Shown here: piece after piece, positions 7,529-15,994 of the stretch | Position numbering within the stretch: the first letter of the stretch is position 1 | Layout: each line of letters begins with the position of its first letter | NCBI GenBank assembly: GCA_021819725.1 | Contig: JAKAQR010000039.1 | Coordinates: 1-26,508, forward strand | Length of the DNA: 26,508 nucleotides | Reading direction: 5' to 3' | Source: Actinomycetes bacterium | Lineage (GTDB): Bacteria > Actinomycetota > Acidimicrobiia > Acidimicrobiales > Acidimicrobiaceae | The notes under the pieces: generated by a model | What the model was told of the DNA's origin: nothing | Databases searched by the model: none | What the model saw: the letters and a program-made list of their open reading frames with translations, nothing else | Translations under genes and position numbers: made by a program

Positions 7529-8616
7529 TGGTGGGTCCATTGCGGCTTATCGTTGACCATGGCGTCAGCGCCGCGGAGGGTTTGGCACTCGACGAGGCAC
7601 TTGTTCGGCGGTGCGAGGAGAACGGGAACACCACTCTTCGGCTCTATACCTACTCCGACCATGCTGTCTTGGTGGGCCGGTATCAACGGGTGGAGGCGGA
7701 GATCGACCTCGATGAGGTGACGATTCGCCATCTGGACATCAACAGGCGCCCAACGGGTGGTGGCACCATTGTCATGGGATCGGGTCAGCTGGGAATCGCG
7801 TTGGTGTTCAAAGAAGAGAATCCATCGACCCCGCGTCAGGTACTCGAGTCCTTCGGCGGAGTTCTTGCGACAACGCTAGGCCACTTGGGGATCCAGGCGA
7901 GCCTAGCCGGCAAGAATGATCTCGAGGTTACTGGGAGGAAAGTAGCTGGGTTGGGAATTTTCCGCACGCCCAGAGGCGGAACACTCTGTCACGCCAGCGT
8001 GCTCGGGAGCTTGGACACTCAAGTAATGACGGCTGTCCTGAGGACACCGGCTGTTAAGGCCGAGTCGAAGCTCCAGGCAGAATTGGCTCAGCGAACCGTG
8101 ACACTCAGCGAGTTGTTGAACAGGTCGGTGTTTGGATCGGACCTCATCGAGGAGTTTTCGTTAGCGCTTCCGCCTGCCATGGGCGTGACGGGAGTCAGTC
8201 GAGAGCGTCCGGACGACTACGAACTTGCGATTGCGAGTGATTTGCTGGCACACAAGTACTCACAGTCGTCGTGGATTTTTTCTCGCGATGGTGTGACCCC
8301 CGCGGAACACCTCGTGACTTTCCGGACAACACTTGGAACAGTGCAACTGGTTCTGCGGATTGCAGGGGCTGCTGTGAGGGACGCATCGGTGACCGGAGAT
8401 TTCATCGATTCTGACTCCCGTCTCTCGGCATTGCCCAAGGCATTGCGGTGGCAGCCGTTGAGTAGCGTCCATCTGGCTGATGTGGTGTCAGAGGTGCTTG
8501 GTGATCTGGTTGATCGAAGAGCACTTGGTGAGGCATTCGCGGTGTCGTGGATCGGCGGAGACGCCATGCCATTTCGGATTGGTTCTTGCTATCTACCAGA
8601 GGGGGGTGTGAAGTGA
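7528..8616 (+). CDS. Lipoate-protein ligase with fused LplB-type C-terminal domain (sLpl(AB)-like)
   Basis: A 362-residue ligase. The catalytic half shows RRPTGGGT (73-80) and the lysine loop GRKVAGLG (136-143, K138), close to classical LplA. The C-terminal part, about 258-345, carries the LplB accessory pattern HLVTFRTTLGTVQL...ASVTGDF...LPKAL, needed for lipoate activation in other LplA enzymes. It should use ATP to adenylate octanoate or lipoate and transfer it to a lysine, supplying the LipS-type proteins with octanoyl-protein. The ATG at 7528 sits in a TAATG overlap with the upstream stop; an in-frame ATG at 7462 would extend it into the preceding gene with unlikely sequence. The end overlaps the next radical SAM gene by GTGA. 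It is the more canonical of the two ligases in this operon. Confidence 0.86.
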   Translation: MVGPLRLIVDHGVSAAEGLALDEALVRRCEENGNTTLRLYTYSDHAVLVGRYQRVEAEIDLDEVTIRHLDINRRPTGGGTIVMGSGQLGIALVFKEENPSTPRQVLESFGGVLATTLGHLGIQASLAGKNDLEVTGRKVAGLGIFRTPRGGTLCHASVLGSLDTQVMTAVLRTPAVKAESKLQAELAQRTVTLSELLNRSVFGSDLIEEFSLALPPAMGVTGVSRERPDDYELAIASDLLAHKYSQSSWIFSRDGVTPAEHLVTFRTTLGTVQLVLRIAGAAVRDASVTGDFIDSDSRLSALPKALRWQPLSSVHLADVVSEVLGDLVDRRALGEAFAVSWIGGDAMPFRIGSCYLPEGGVK

Positions 8617-9713
8617 CGACGGGAACTGCGATGACATTACGCTCGCGAAATCGGAGGTCATCTGGCCAGGAGAGCCCTGAGTGGGTCCGAATCTCTGCGG
8701 CCTCAGCAATTGCACTGGGCTTCCGATCGGGTCGCTTTGGTCGCGACTTTGATTTTGGTGGTATCAATCTTCTGTTGAACTATGAGGATGGGTGCAGAAG
8801 TGATTGCGGCTACTGCGGCTTGGCTCGAACTCGGCCGGGAGATTATGAGGATAAGTCGTTTATACGCGTGGAGTGGCCCCTGGTACGCACTGACGACCTT
8901 GTCGATCGGATGGCGGCTGTCGAAGACAGACTCACGCGTCTTTGTATTTCGATGGTGACGTCGCCATACGCATTCGAGGATAGCTTGGAGATCACTTCGA
9001 GGATCAACGCAAAGGTTCGGACTCCGCTATCGATCTTGGTGGCGCCTCCGACGCTGAACCGACGGCGATTGGAGCGATTCTACGATGCAGGTGTCGACAT
9101 GATAGGCATTGGACTCGATGCGGTCACGGAGCGACTCTTCCGGTCTATTCGCACCGATGTTCCCGCAGGGGGTGCGGGCCTTTCCTGGAAGAAGTACTGG
9201 AATGTTGTTGACGATGCTAGGGAGATCTTTGGTCCCTGGAAGGTCAACTGTCATACGCTCGTTGGGCTGGGTGAGAGCGATCAGGACTTGGTTGACCTTT
9301 TCGTTCGGCTGGTCGATCGGCAGATTTTTCCTTATCTGTTCTGTTTCAATCCGGAGCCAGACTCCCGGATGGGTCTGGTGCCCAAGTCCACGATCACGCG
9401 TTGGCGCAGGATACAACTCGTCAAGCACTTAGTCGAGAAGGAGGGCTTTCGGGGCGACGATTTCCGATTCTCAGAGGAGGGGTCCCTGACTGGTGTGCGA
9501 GCAGTGCATGCTGATCTGGTGGTAGAGACTGCGAACCAAGGACTTGCCTTCATGACCAACGGCTGTCCCGGTGAGAACGGTGAGCCAGGTTGCACGAGAC
9601 CATACGGCTCATACCGGCCAACCGAACAGTTCCGTGACTTTCCATTTGAGCCAACGACAAGCGATCTGGTAAATATACGAGCCGAATTGGAGGTAGATCG
9701 ACTCTTTTTCTGA
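8613..9713 (+). CDS. Radical SAM protein, second half of a LipS1/LipS2-type lipoyl synthase
   Basis: A 366-residue biotin-synthase-like radical SAM enzyme. The cluster motif is C61, C65, C68 in INLLLNYEDGCRSDCGYCGLA, followed by the barrel elements ILVAPPTLN, GVDMIGIGLDAV, CHTLVGLGESD and FCFNPEPDSRMG. Near the end, C318 and C327 (TNGCPGENGEPGC, then TRPYGSYRP) are candidate auxiliary-cluster ligands. It resembles COG2516-type proteins, the group I associate with the other component of the two-protein lipoyl synthase. Start: GTG at 8613 overlapping the ligase stop (GTGA), with a G-rich site five bases upstream; an ATG at 8631 is possible, and the ATG at 8547 lies inside the ligase and is unlikely. 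It is the last gene of the operon. No classical LipA or LipB is in the window. Confidence 0.8.
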   Translation: MTTGTAMTLRSRNRRSSGQESPEWVRISAASAIALGFRSGRFGRDFDFGGINLLLNYEDGCRSDCGYCGLARTRPGDYEDKSFIRVEWPLVRTDDLVDRMAAVEDRLTRLCISMVTSPYAFEDSLEITSRINAKVRTPLSILVAPPTLNRRRLERFYDAGVDMIGIGLDAVTERLFRSIRTDVPAGGAGLSWKKYWNVVDDAREIFGPWKVNCHTLVGLGESDQDLVDLFVRLVDRQIFPYLFCFNPEPDSRMGLVPKSTITRWRRIQLVKHLVEKEGFRGDDFRFSEEGSLTGVRAVHADLVVETANQGLAFMTNGCPGENGEPGCTRPYGSYRPTEQFRDFPFEPTTSDLVNIRAELEVDRLFF

Positions 9714-9828
9714 GGGAAGACACCAGACGGTCACGCTCAAGGTGCCTCCACGGCGCAGTACCCCTCGAGGGAGTGAGGGTAGAGTTACGCTTCGAAACGG
9801 CGAGACCAGTTCAGTCCTTATCATCCGA

Positions 9829-11205
9829 TCATTGACCTGGATAGATGAGATTATCCATTGGCGGGTTGTTTACGGGGCCGAAGGTGTCCATAATATTCGC
9901 ACACCCATTCAGAAGTCGGTCATCCTGCCCGGGGGCCGCGGTGATTTGGACACCGATAGGGAGTCCATCGGCAGTCTTGGGTGTCGGTAGAGTAGCGGAG
10001 GGTAGTTGCATGACAGAGGTGGCCAGACTCCAACTCCAAAGAGCGTAGGCATCGTAGAGATCGCTATCGAGTCTGATTGTCATCCCGATTTCGTCGGTCC
10101 GGATTGAAGGAGTGGGTGTAGCGGGGCTCAAAAGAAGTGCGTCAGGCTCAAGTGAGTCTCGCGCAAGAGTCTTGAGTTGGAGCTGACTTTCTAGGTCGGC
10201 CAAGTAGGTGCGTACGTCTATCGGGTGGGATAGCTGCTCACTCCACTGCTCTTCGGTAAGACCGCGGGTGATCTCGGCCTTCGCCAGACGCCAACCTAAG
10301 TCGATCATCTTGTGGATTTCCATTGGAGGGCGATAAGAACGTATCCTCCATCCGTGCCTCGCTAGCAGGTCTACCGCATCAGAAATCACACTGTATGTCT
10401 CACTGTCGACTGGCAGCTCCGGAGATGGAGCCCACACATTGATGGTTGTTGGGCGTTGGTGTGAGCCAACGTAGGAGTTCCCTATCGCGCCTCGTGACAA
10501 TACCCGTACTGCAAGCTGAATATCCTCGATTGAGCGGGCAATTGGACCTGCGACGGATGCCGGAGGTTCCAGCTGTCCATGGGGTGGCCAGGGGAGGTGT
10601 CCGCGTTTGGAGATAAAGCCTGGAGATGGCCGAAACCCGATGACGCCGCACCACGAGGCTGGCAATCGTATGGAACCGTGGAGATCACTTGCAAGGTCAA
10701 AGACGCTAAAACCGGAGGCAACGGCCGCGGCCGAGCCACCGGAAGAGCCACCAGCAGCTCGTCTGGTATCCCATGGGTTCTTTGTCTCCCCGTACAGCGG
10801 ATTGATCGAGTGATGTCCTTGGAGTTGCGTCGGAACGTTAGATTTCCCGATGATAACCGCATCGGCTTGTCGCAGTGTGGCCACGGCGGGAGCATCCCCG
10901 ATGGCCACTCGACTGCGGTAGCGCGCCATTCCGCAGGTGGCTGGTAAGCCACGACAATCAAACGCCTCTTTGATGGTGATCGGTACCCCTGCAAGGATGC
11001 CGACTGGTTCACCGTCTGCGAGTCTGGTATCTATATCGTCGGCTGTGCGGAAGGCATCAGCGCGGTCGATCGCGACGACGGCATTGACCGCATCGTTGAA
11101 TCTATCAATTTGATCGAGATGGGCAGAGAGAACTTCTCTGGCGGACACATCTCCACTAAGGATCATACGAGTGATCGCCTTCGCACTTTGGAAAATTAAG
11201 TCCAT
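9829..11205 (-). CDS. Amidase-signature family hydrolase
   Basis: A 458-residue amidase-signature enzyme with an intact Ser-cisSer-Lys triad: K79 (TIKEAFD), the GGSSGGS loop (152-158) and the nucleophile S178 in DLHGSIRLPAS. Typical family substrates are carboxamides, acyl-ureas or Gln-tRNA intermediates. With no GatB or GatC nearby, a catabolic amidase is more likely than GatA. ATG start with AAGGAC upstream. It is transcribed leftward, 59 bp downstream of the cytosine-deaminase-like gene, so the two probably form an operon. It converges with the last gene of the lipoate operon, and the 115-bp gap shows no good terminator. It shares the family but little detailed sequence with the second amidase at 19579, so it is not a recent duplicate. 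Confidence 0.9.
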   Translation of the reverse strand: MDLIFQSAKAITRMILSGDVSAREVLSAHLDQIDRFNDAVNAVVAIDRADAFRTADDIDTRLADGEPVGILAGVPITIKEAFDCRGLPATCGMARYRSRVAIGDAPAVATLRQADAVIIGKSNVPTQLQGHHSINPLYGETKNPWDTRRAAGGSSGGSAAAVASGFSVFDLASDLHGSIRLPASWCGVIGFRPSPGFISKRGHLPWPPHGQLEPPASVAGPIARSIEDIQLAVRVLSRGAIGNSYVGSHQRPTTINVWAPSPELPVDSETYSVISDAVDLLARHGWRIRSYRPPMEIHKMIDLGWRLAKAEITRGLTEEQWSEQLSHPIDVRTYLADLESQLQLKTLARDSLEPDALLLSPATPTPSIRTDEIGMTIRLDSDLYDAYALWSWSLATSVMQLPSATLPTPKTADGLPIGVQITAAPGQDDRLLNGCANIMDTFGPVNNPPMDNLIYPGQ

Positions 11206-11264
11206 CGGGAGTCCTTATTTGTAGTTTGTGTTCGAGCTCAGACAAGGAATTCCGAGCATGATGG

Positions 11265-12530
11265 TCATGGTTTTGGATAGCTGATCTCGCTAACGACACG
11301 CGTCCGTGAGATGACGTGGCCATTATGGATTACGATGCGCTCCTGGGAACCTGATGCAATGACGTCGGTGAGAGAGGTTCCCTTGATTGCAACCAGTTCT
11401 GCAGGATATCCTGGCTGGATTCGTATCTCCGGCGCTCCTATCGCGATACGGGCGTTTGTACTGCAGTGCTCCCATGCCTGTTGGGGATCTCGGTGGGCTG
11501 CCAGCACCATGAGCGAGGCTGTCTCAACGGGATCCAGTCGTCCGATGGGACAGAACGGATCCCGAACATTGTCTGCACCTGCGGCTACATTTACACCAAC
11601 GGACGCCAAGTGTGCGGTGGGGGCCATGGCACGCGGAGGGGCTGAGGCGATGCGACGGGACTGGAGCGAAAGGTTGGTCTGTGGAAGCGTGATGACGGAG
11701 ATCTTGAGCTCTGCGAGCCGATCTGCCACTGATCGTTGTACCTGCTCTGACTGCACGCCGAGACTGACACAATGACTCGCTGACACGCCTTGATCGAAGT
11801 GCAACCGTTCGACTGCCTTGATAAGGTCGATTACGGTAAGCACGGACGGGTCTAGTGTCTCGTCGGTATGAAAGTCACAAGGGATTCCAGCCTCTTGAGC
11901 GGCACGAAGGAGTAGTTCGGTTGCTGCGTATGGATTTGAGTCGAGGTATGGGCACCCTCCAACGACGTTCGCGCCGGCCGCCAATGCCGATTCCAATAGG
12001 CGACGATTTGCGTGTCCAAGTGAGCCAGTTACCTGGGAACCGAGAAGACAGGTAATCTGGATGTCCGCTAATCCTGAGCTGCGGAACTCGTTTGCCAGGG
12101 ACAATAACACTTCGAGAGAGCGAATTCCGATAGGCTCTCGAACGTCGACATGTGTTCTGACGGTGGTGGCTCCGTTGCGGACAAGCGTGAGAAGGGCTGC
12201 ACGCGCTCGGTTGTTGGTGTCGAGGGGATCGAAGGTGACCGAGTTGGTGATAGAGATCGCGCTGATGAGATCACCGCTTTGATTAATGGGAACGTCGGAC
12301 CGGTTTGCGAGTAGCGCCTTGTCTAGGTGTGCATGGGGTTCAACGGGTGCCGGAAGAATCATCATGCCTTCACAAGACTCGACAGTGTCGTTGACGTTGA
12401 TGGTGAGTCCTCCAACCTCGACAATGAGGCCCGTATCTTGCTCGATCGCGATGTCACAGCGCGAACCGTCAGCTAGGTTACCACCTCTGAGGATTAGTCG
12501 GTGGTGCGCCACTTCTGCGGGAGCACTCAT
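11265..12530 (-). CDS. Cytosine-deaminase-like metal-dependent amidohydrolase
   Basis: A 421-residue amidohydrolase. It has the metal-binding HxH in EPHAHLDKAL (H66, H68), HTDE (H221, E224), SHCVSLG (H253) and GADNVRDPFCPIGRLDP (D320), all in the order seen in CodA-type cytosine deaminases and related N-heterocycle deaminases. Family members hydrolyse an exocyclic amine or a ring C-N bond of pyrimidines, triazines or hydantoin-like rings. The ATG at 12530 gives the usual start with the strand LILRGGNLADG; an ATG at 12650 would add 40 residues without family character. No clear Shine-Dalgarno sequence is visible. It lies upstream of the amidase on the same strand, suggesting deamination or ring opening followed by amide hydrolysis. 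The exact substrate is unknown. Confidence 0.87.
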   Translation of the reverse strand: MSAPAEVAHHRLILRGGNLADGSRCDIAIEQDTGLIVEVGGLTINVNDTVESCEGMMILPAPVEPHAHLDKALLANRSDVPINQSGDLISAISITNSVTFDPLDTNNRARAALLTLVRNGATTVRTHVDVREPIGIRSLEVLLSLANEFRSSGLADIQITCLLGSQVTGSLGHANRRLLESALAAGANVVGGCPYLDSNPYAATELLLRAAQEAGIPCDFHTDETLDPSVLTVIDLIKAVERLHFDQGVSASHCVSLGVQSEQVQRSVADRLAELKISVITLPQTNLSLQSRRIASAPPRAMAPTAHLASVGVNVAAGADNVRDPFCPIGRLDPVETASLMVLAAHRDPQQAWEHCSTNARIAIGAPEIRIQPGYPAELVAIKGTSLTDVIASGSQERIVIHNGHVISRTRVVSEISYPKP

Positions 12531-14012
12531 GGTAGTCAACAGAGCCACGCAGATCTGTGAGGAGTGGTTGGAGACGCAGAGATCGACTGCGCTCGGAAGT
12601 GTTGGCGAATACATATTGGTGGCCGGTGGGCGATGAACTTGTCGGGGCACCTGTGTGGTGCACCAGTCGAAGTTGTTTTCTTGGCGTCAAGTGGGTTGAC
12701 GGCCTTCGAGGCACGTGAGGCGAGGGTAGGTAGGTACCAGAAGGCGTCGAGCCAGAAACTCGGATATTGCATGTTTTCGATGACTCGATCGCTGATAGAC
12801 CTTAGGTTTGGTGTTATGGATTGTCTGTGATACTTGAGAGCCGGGCTGCTCATGGGTTCGACAGTTTTCGCAAGGGGGTAAATCCGGGATTCGAAGACAA
12901 GTTTGGCCTCGTACCTTTTGCCACTCTTGGCATCGCGGCGGGTGCTGATATGGCTGGCTGGGGCTGCTCGGTGAGTGATCTGGAGGTTCGGTGCGTAGAT
13001 TGTGAGCGAGGTGACGTTGAGAATTGGTGCTGGTTTGAATGTGTCAACCGCTTCGGATGATTTGATCTGCGGGACTGATCTTATTGTTCGGCATCTGGGT
13101 AGCTGCCTCTTCTCAGAGACTTCGCTGATTTGCCAGGGGTAGCCTGTGGCCGATGGCTTCCTCAGCGGTTCACCCCAAACAGGCCAGGACAGGACACTGG
13201 GCATGGTTCTTGCTTTGGATTTTGCGGACACGGAAATAGGCGCCATGAGCGAGGCGTATTGCCGTTGATCTCCTCTGGGGGTGCATTGCTCCGGAGTACG
13301 CATGGCACTGGTCCTTGCGGCGAGGGCTGGGCTGCGTGGGATTGCCAACTCTTGTTGGGTGCTGACTGCTTGAAGATCTTGCTTAGTCCGACACCACTGA
13401 CAGCACAGAATCACGAGTAGCTTGTCGGCGCTGTCGAGAGGGGCCAGAAGACAACCATGGTTTGGCTTGAGAGGCTCGCATGTGGTCCGCTGCGGTCTGG
13501 CGCATCGCCTGTTCGTAGCAGACGAATCGCCTCTAAGGTCGATGTGCGCCGCGAAGTCCATAGATGGTTCCAGTTCGGTGATGCCAGGAGTTGCATGAAT
13601 TAAGAGCCTCTCAGTAGTTCCCACAGCCCAGGTGGTCATCTGTTATTGATCGCTTGATCGATGATCTTTTGCATGGTTTCCTGCTAAACGTCAGAGAGGG
13701 CTTCGATAATGGCCGAGTGAGAACCTCGAATGTGTTCGGGTCGTGGATGAGACCCACCGTTACTGTCTGTCCGGATTCGCTCCACGGCCCCGGGTTTGGA
13801 GATGGCGATATTGATATTGTTAGCTAGATGATGCTCTTCCATTGGAAGAATCTACGACGCACATGTTGCCAGGATGTATAGGCTTTTTGAATGCTCTGTT
13901 AACCGTTCTTGTATGGCGTTGCGAGTGGTCGTACCCTCGTGTGCCGCCGATTTACACAATCGCAATGTTGTCAAGACACGCCTGTAATCTGAGTGGATCA
14001 GACTATCTACTC
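12531..14012. other. 1.5-kb region without a convincing gene; long unassigned open frame on minus strand
   Basis: No recognisable protein was found. The longest frame is on the minus strand from an ATG at 13639 to a stop at 12536, 367 codons, ending six bases before the cytosine-deaminase-like start. Its product is rich in Arg, Ser, Pro and Thr, has no domain pattern, no membrane segment and no Shine-Dalgarno sequence. In the same codon register the plus strand is also fairly open (12821-13060, 13130-13420), so this may be the shadow of a decayed plus-strand gene. A real but unfamiliar protein cannot be excluded. The right end is the upstream region of the LLM operon, with no clear promoter. 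Confidence 0.5.
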
Positions 14013-15206
14013 ATGAGAGTTGATGTTCACTTCTATGGATCTGTTCCCTTTCCAGATCCAGGGGCTGGATTACCGTTACCAACCGACCGGCGGGCTTCAA
14101 TTGATGATGTTGTCGCCGGCTATGAGAATCTCGTAGTCTGGGCGACTCTCGCGGACACCTTAGGTTTTGATACGATGTGGCTGACAGAGCACCACTTTCA
14201 GTATGAGGGGTATGAGGTCACACCAAACCTCATTCTCTTCGGACTGCATCTGGCTGGATTAACCAAGCGGTTGCGCTTTGGCCAGATGTTTAATATAGTA
14301 CCTCAGTGGCACCCGTTGCGCCTGGCGGAGGACTTCGCTATGGCAGATATATTGACCGGAGGGCGCATGGTATTTGGCGTTGGACGAGGAACGGTCCCCC
14401 GCGAGTCTCAGACGCTTGGTGCAGTTGTGGCAAGTGGGGATAATGCAATGTCGCGTGAAGCGGACCGTATCAATCGTGAGTTATTTGAAGAAGCTATGGA
14501 TGTAATACGGTTAGCTTGGGTCTCCGAGAGATTCAGTTATTCCGGTAAATATTTTGCCTTTCCACCGCCGGGAATTCCTGATAGAGGCGAAACGGTAACC
14601 GAGCTCACCCTGATCCCAAGGCCGATACATCAGCCTGTTGAGATCTTCCAACCGGTTGGGTCGCCTGCTACGTTGCGCTATGTCGCATCGCAGGGATTTA
14701 CGGGTGTGTTTGCGATGGCCCCCTTCGATGCGATAAGGGAGAGTTGGGATCAGTTCGCCTTGGTAGCTCAAGAGGCTGGTAGCACGATCGGAGCCGGTGA
14801 AAGACGGTGTCTGCAGCTACCGATACACGTAGGGCGAACTAGCGCCGAGGCGCGCGCTCATGGACGTCCGGGTCATGATGAGTTCGTAAAGTTTTTGAGT
14901 CCATACGGACGCTTTTCTCGCTTCCGCACCGGAGTTCCGTTCGACTTTCGACCTTCCCTGGAGGAGTCAGTGGCGTGCGGCGCTATGGCGATTGGTTCGG
15001 TTGAAGAGGTGGCGGATCAACTGGGGCGCTGGTGCGAGGTACTTTCGCTGCAACACCTCGTTTGTTTTCCTGATCTGCCTGGACTTACCCGTGAACAGAT
15101 GAACGAGCAGCTTCATCTGGTTGCCGAGGATGTTTTGCCGAGGATCGGTGTTCGTCTAGATCCACGTTCCGCGAGCGCCGGATTGAAAACTGAGGTGACC
15201 AAGTGA
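14013..15206 (+). CDS. LLM-class (luciferase-like) flavin-dependent monooxygenase
   Basis: A 397-residue luciferase-like TIM-barrel oxygenase. Landmarks are WATLADTLGFDTMWLTEHHF near the N-terminus, the FNIVPQWHPLRLAED strand-helix pair, and the GGRMVFGVGRGTVPRE segment that lines the flavin phosphate site. Such enzymes use reduced FMN and O2 for C-N, C-S or C-C bond oxidation; RutA, which opens the uracil ring, is one member. The start is placed at the ATG at 14013 because MRVDVHFYG is a normal first strand; an ATG at 13842 would add 57 residues of unrelated sequence. It heads the operon and overlaps the ABC ATPase gene. A stand-alone FMN reductase at 22472 could supply its flavin. Reaction in this pathway is unknown. 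Confidence 0.88.
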   Translation: MRVDVHFYGSVPFPDPGAGLPLPTDRRASIDDVVAGYENLVVWATLADTLGFDTMWLTEHHFQYEGYEVTPNLILFGLHLAGLTKRLRFGQMFNIVPQWHPLRLAEDFAMADILTGGRMVFGVGRGTVPRESQTLGAVVASGDNAMSREADRINRELFEEAMDVIRLAWVSERFSYSGKYFAFPPPGIPDRGETVTELTLIPRPIHQPVEIFQPVGSPATLRYVASQGFTGVFAMAPFDAIRESWDQFALVAQEAGSTIGAGERRCLQLPIHVGRTSAEARAHGRPGHDEFVKFLSPYGRFSRFRTGVPFDFRPSLEESVACGAMAIGSVEEVADQLGRWCEVLSLQHLVCFPDLPGLTREQMNEQLHLVAEDVLPRIGVRLDPRSASAGLKTEVTK

Positions 15207-15994
15207 TGCAGGCTCCATCTTTGGCGCTATCGACTGCTACTAGTCAGGATACTGCTCCGGTGGTGCCTGCGCTCCGATTCAGTCAGGTTGATTTGACCTA
15301 TCCAGATGGAACCGTTGCCGTGCGCGACATCAGCCTCGATGTCGCGTCAGGCGAATTCGTAGCGATCGTGGGACCTTCGGGATGTGGGAAGTCGAGCTTG
15401 TTGCGATGCGCTTCTGGTTTGATAGCTCCCACGCGAGGCTCGGTGCAGGTAGATCTCAGTCACCTTGGCTACGTATTTCAGGACTCGACACTGCTGCCTT
15501 GGCGCAATGTTCAACAGAATGTCGAGCTCCTTGCCCAACTTCGTCGAATCCCCAAGGAGGAGCGTAACGAGCTCGCCCGGAGCGCTATCGAGCTTGTCGG
15601 ACTGACAGGCTTTGAACGACATCACCCACGTCGGCTCTCTGGTGGCATGCGAATGAGGGTCTCACTGGCTCGCTCGCTCACCATCGATCCAAGAGTATTC
15701 CTCTTCGACGAACCCTTTGGGGCTCTCGATGAGATCACTCGTGAACGGCTCAACGACGAGTTGCTTTCCGTGTTCCAGTCGAAGCGCTTCGCTGCGTTGT
15801 TTGTGACCCACTCGATTTACGAGGCGGTTTACCTCGCAACTCGAGTAGTAGTGATGTCCTCGCGTCCGGGCCGGATTGTCGCCGAACATGTGGTTCCATT
15901 TTCTTATCCTCGAACCCCTGAAGTGCGGTTCTCTGCGGAGTTTTCGCGCGTCGCTGGTCAAATATCTTCCGATCTTCGAGAGGCGATTGCGTAA
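15206..15994 (+). CDS. ABC transporter ATP-binding protein (SsuB/ThiZ/TauB type)
   Basis: A 262-residue nucleotide-binding subunit of a nitrate/sulfonate/pyrimidine-type importer. It has Walker A GPSGCGKSS, the Q-loop VFQDSTLLPWRNV, the signature LSGGM, Walker B VFLFDEPFGALDE and the switch histidine in FVTHS. The ATG at 15206 overlaps the upstream stop as TGATG; a GTG one codon earlier (15203) is equally possible. AGGTG lies eight bases before the ATG. It overlaps the permease gene by TAATG. With the following two genes it forms a complete importer; the binding protein points to an aromatic or N-heterocyclic substrate. Confidence 0.93.
   Translation: MQAPSLALSTATSQDTAPVVPALRFSQVDLTYPDGTVAVRDISLDVASGEFVAIVGPSGCGKSSLLRCASGLIAPTRGSVQVDLSHLGYVFQDSTLLPWRNVQQNVELLAQLRRIPKEERNELARSAIELVGLTGFERHHPRRLSGGMRMRVSLARSLTIDPRVFLFDEPFGALDEITRERLNDELLSVFQSKRFAALFVTHSIYEAVYLATRVVVMSSRPGRIVAEHVVPFSYPRTPEVRFSAEFSRVAGQISSDLREAIA

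Noticed and set aside
5086..9713. Sulfur-oxidising heterodisulfide reductase (sHdr) locus
   Set aside because: The lipoate genes resemble those linked to sHdr, but no hdr subunit genes are present in the window.
9762..9771. Palindrome CCCTCGAGGG as terminator between convergent genes
   Set aside because: It has no loop and no T tract, so it cannot form a normal terminator hairpin.
10579..10947. Plus-strand open frame of 122 codons
   Set aside because: Lies wholly opposite the well-supported amidase gene; composition is that of a shadow.
13842..14012. N-terminal extension of the LLM monooxygenase from the ATG at 13842
   Set aside because: The 57 extra residues lack family character and the internal ATG at 14013 begins the normal first barrel strand.
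13640..14012. TPP or other riboswitch upstream of the LLM/THI5-like operon
   Set aside because: The conserved riboswitch core elements (such as CTGAGA with a downstream ACCTGA-type motif) could not be found.
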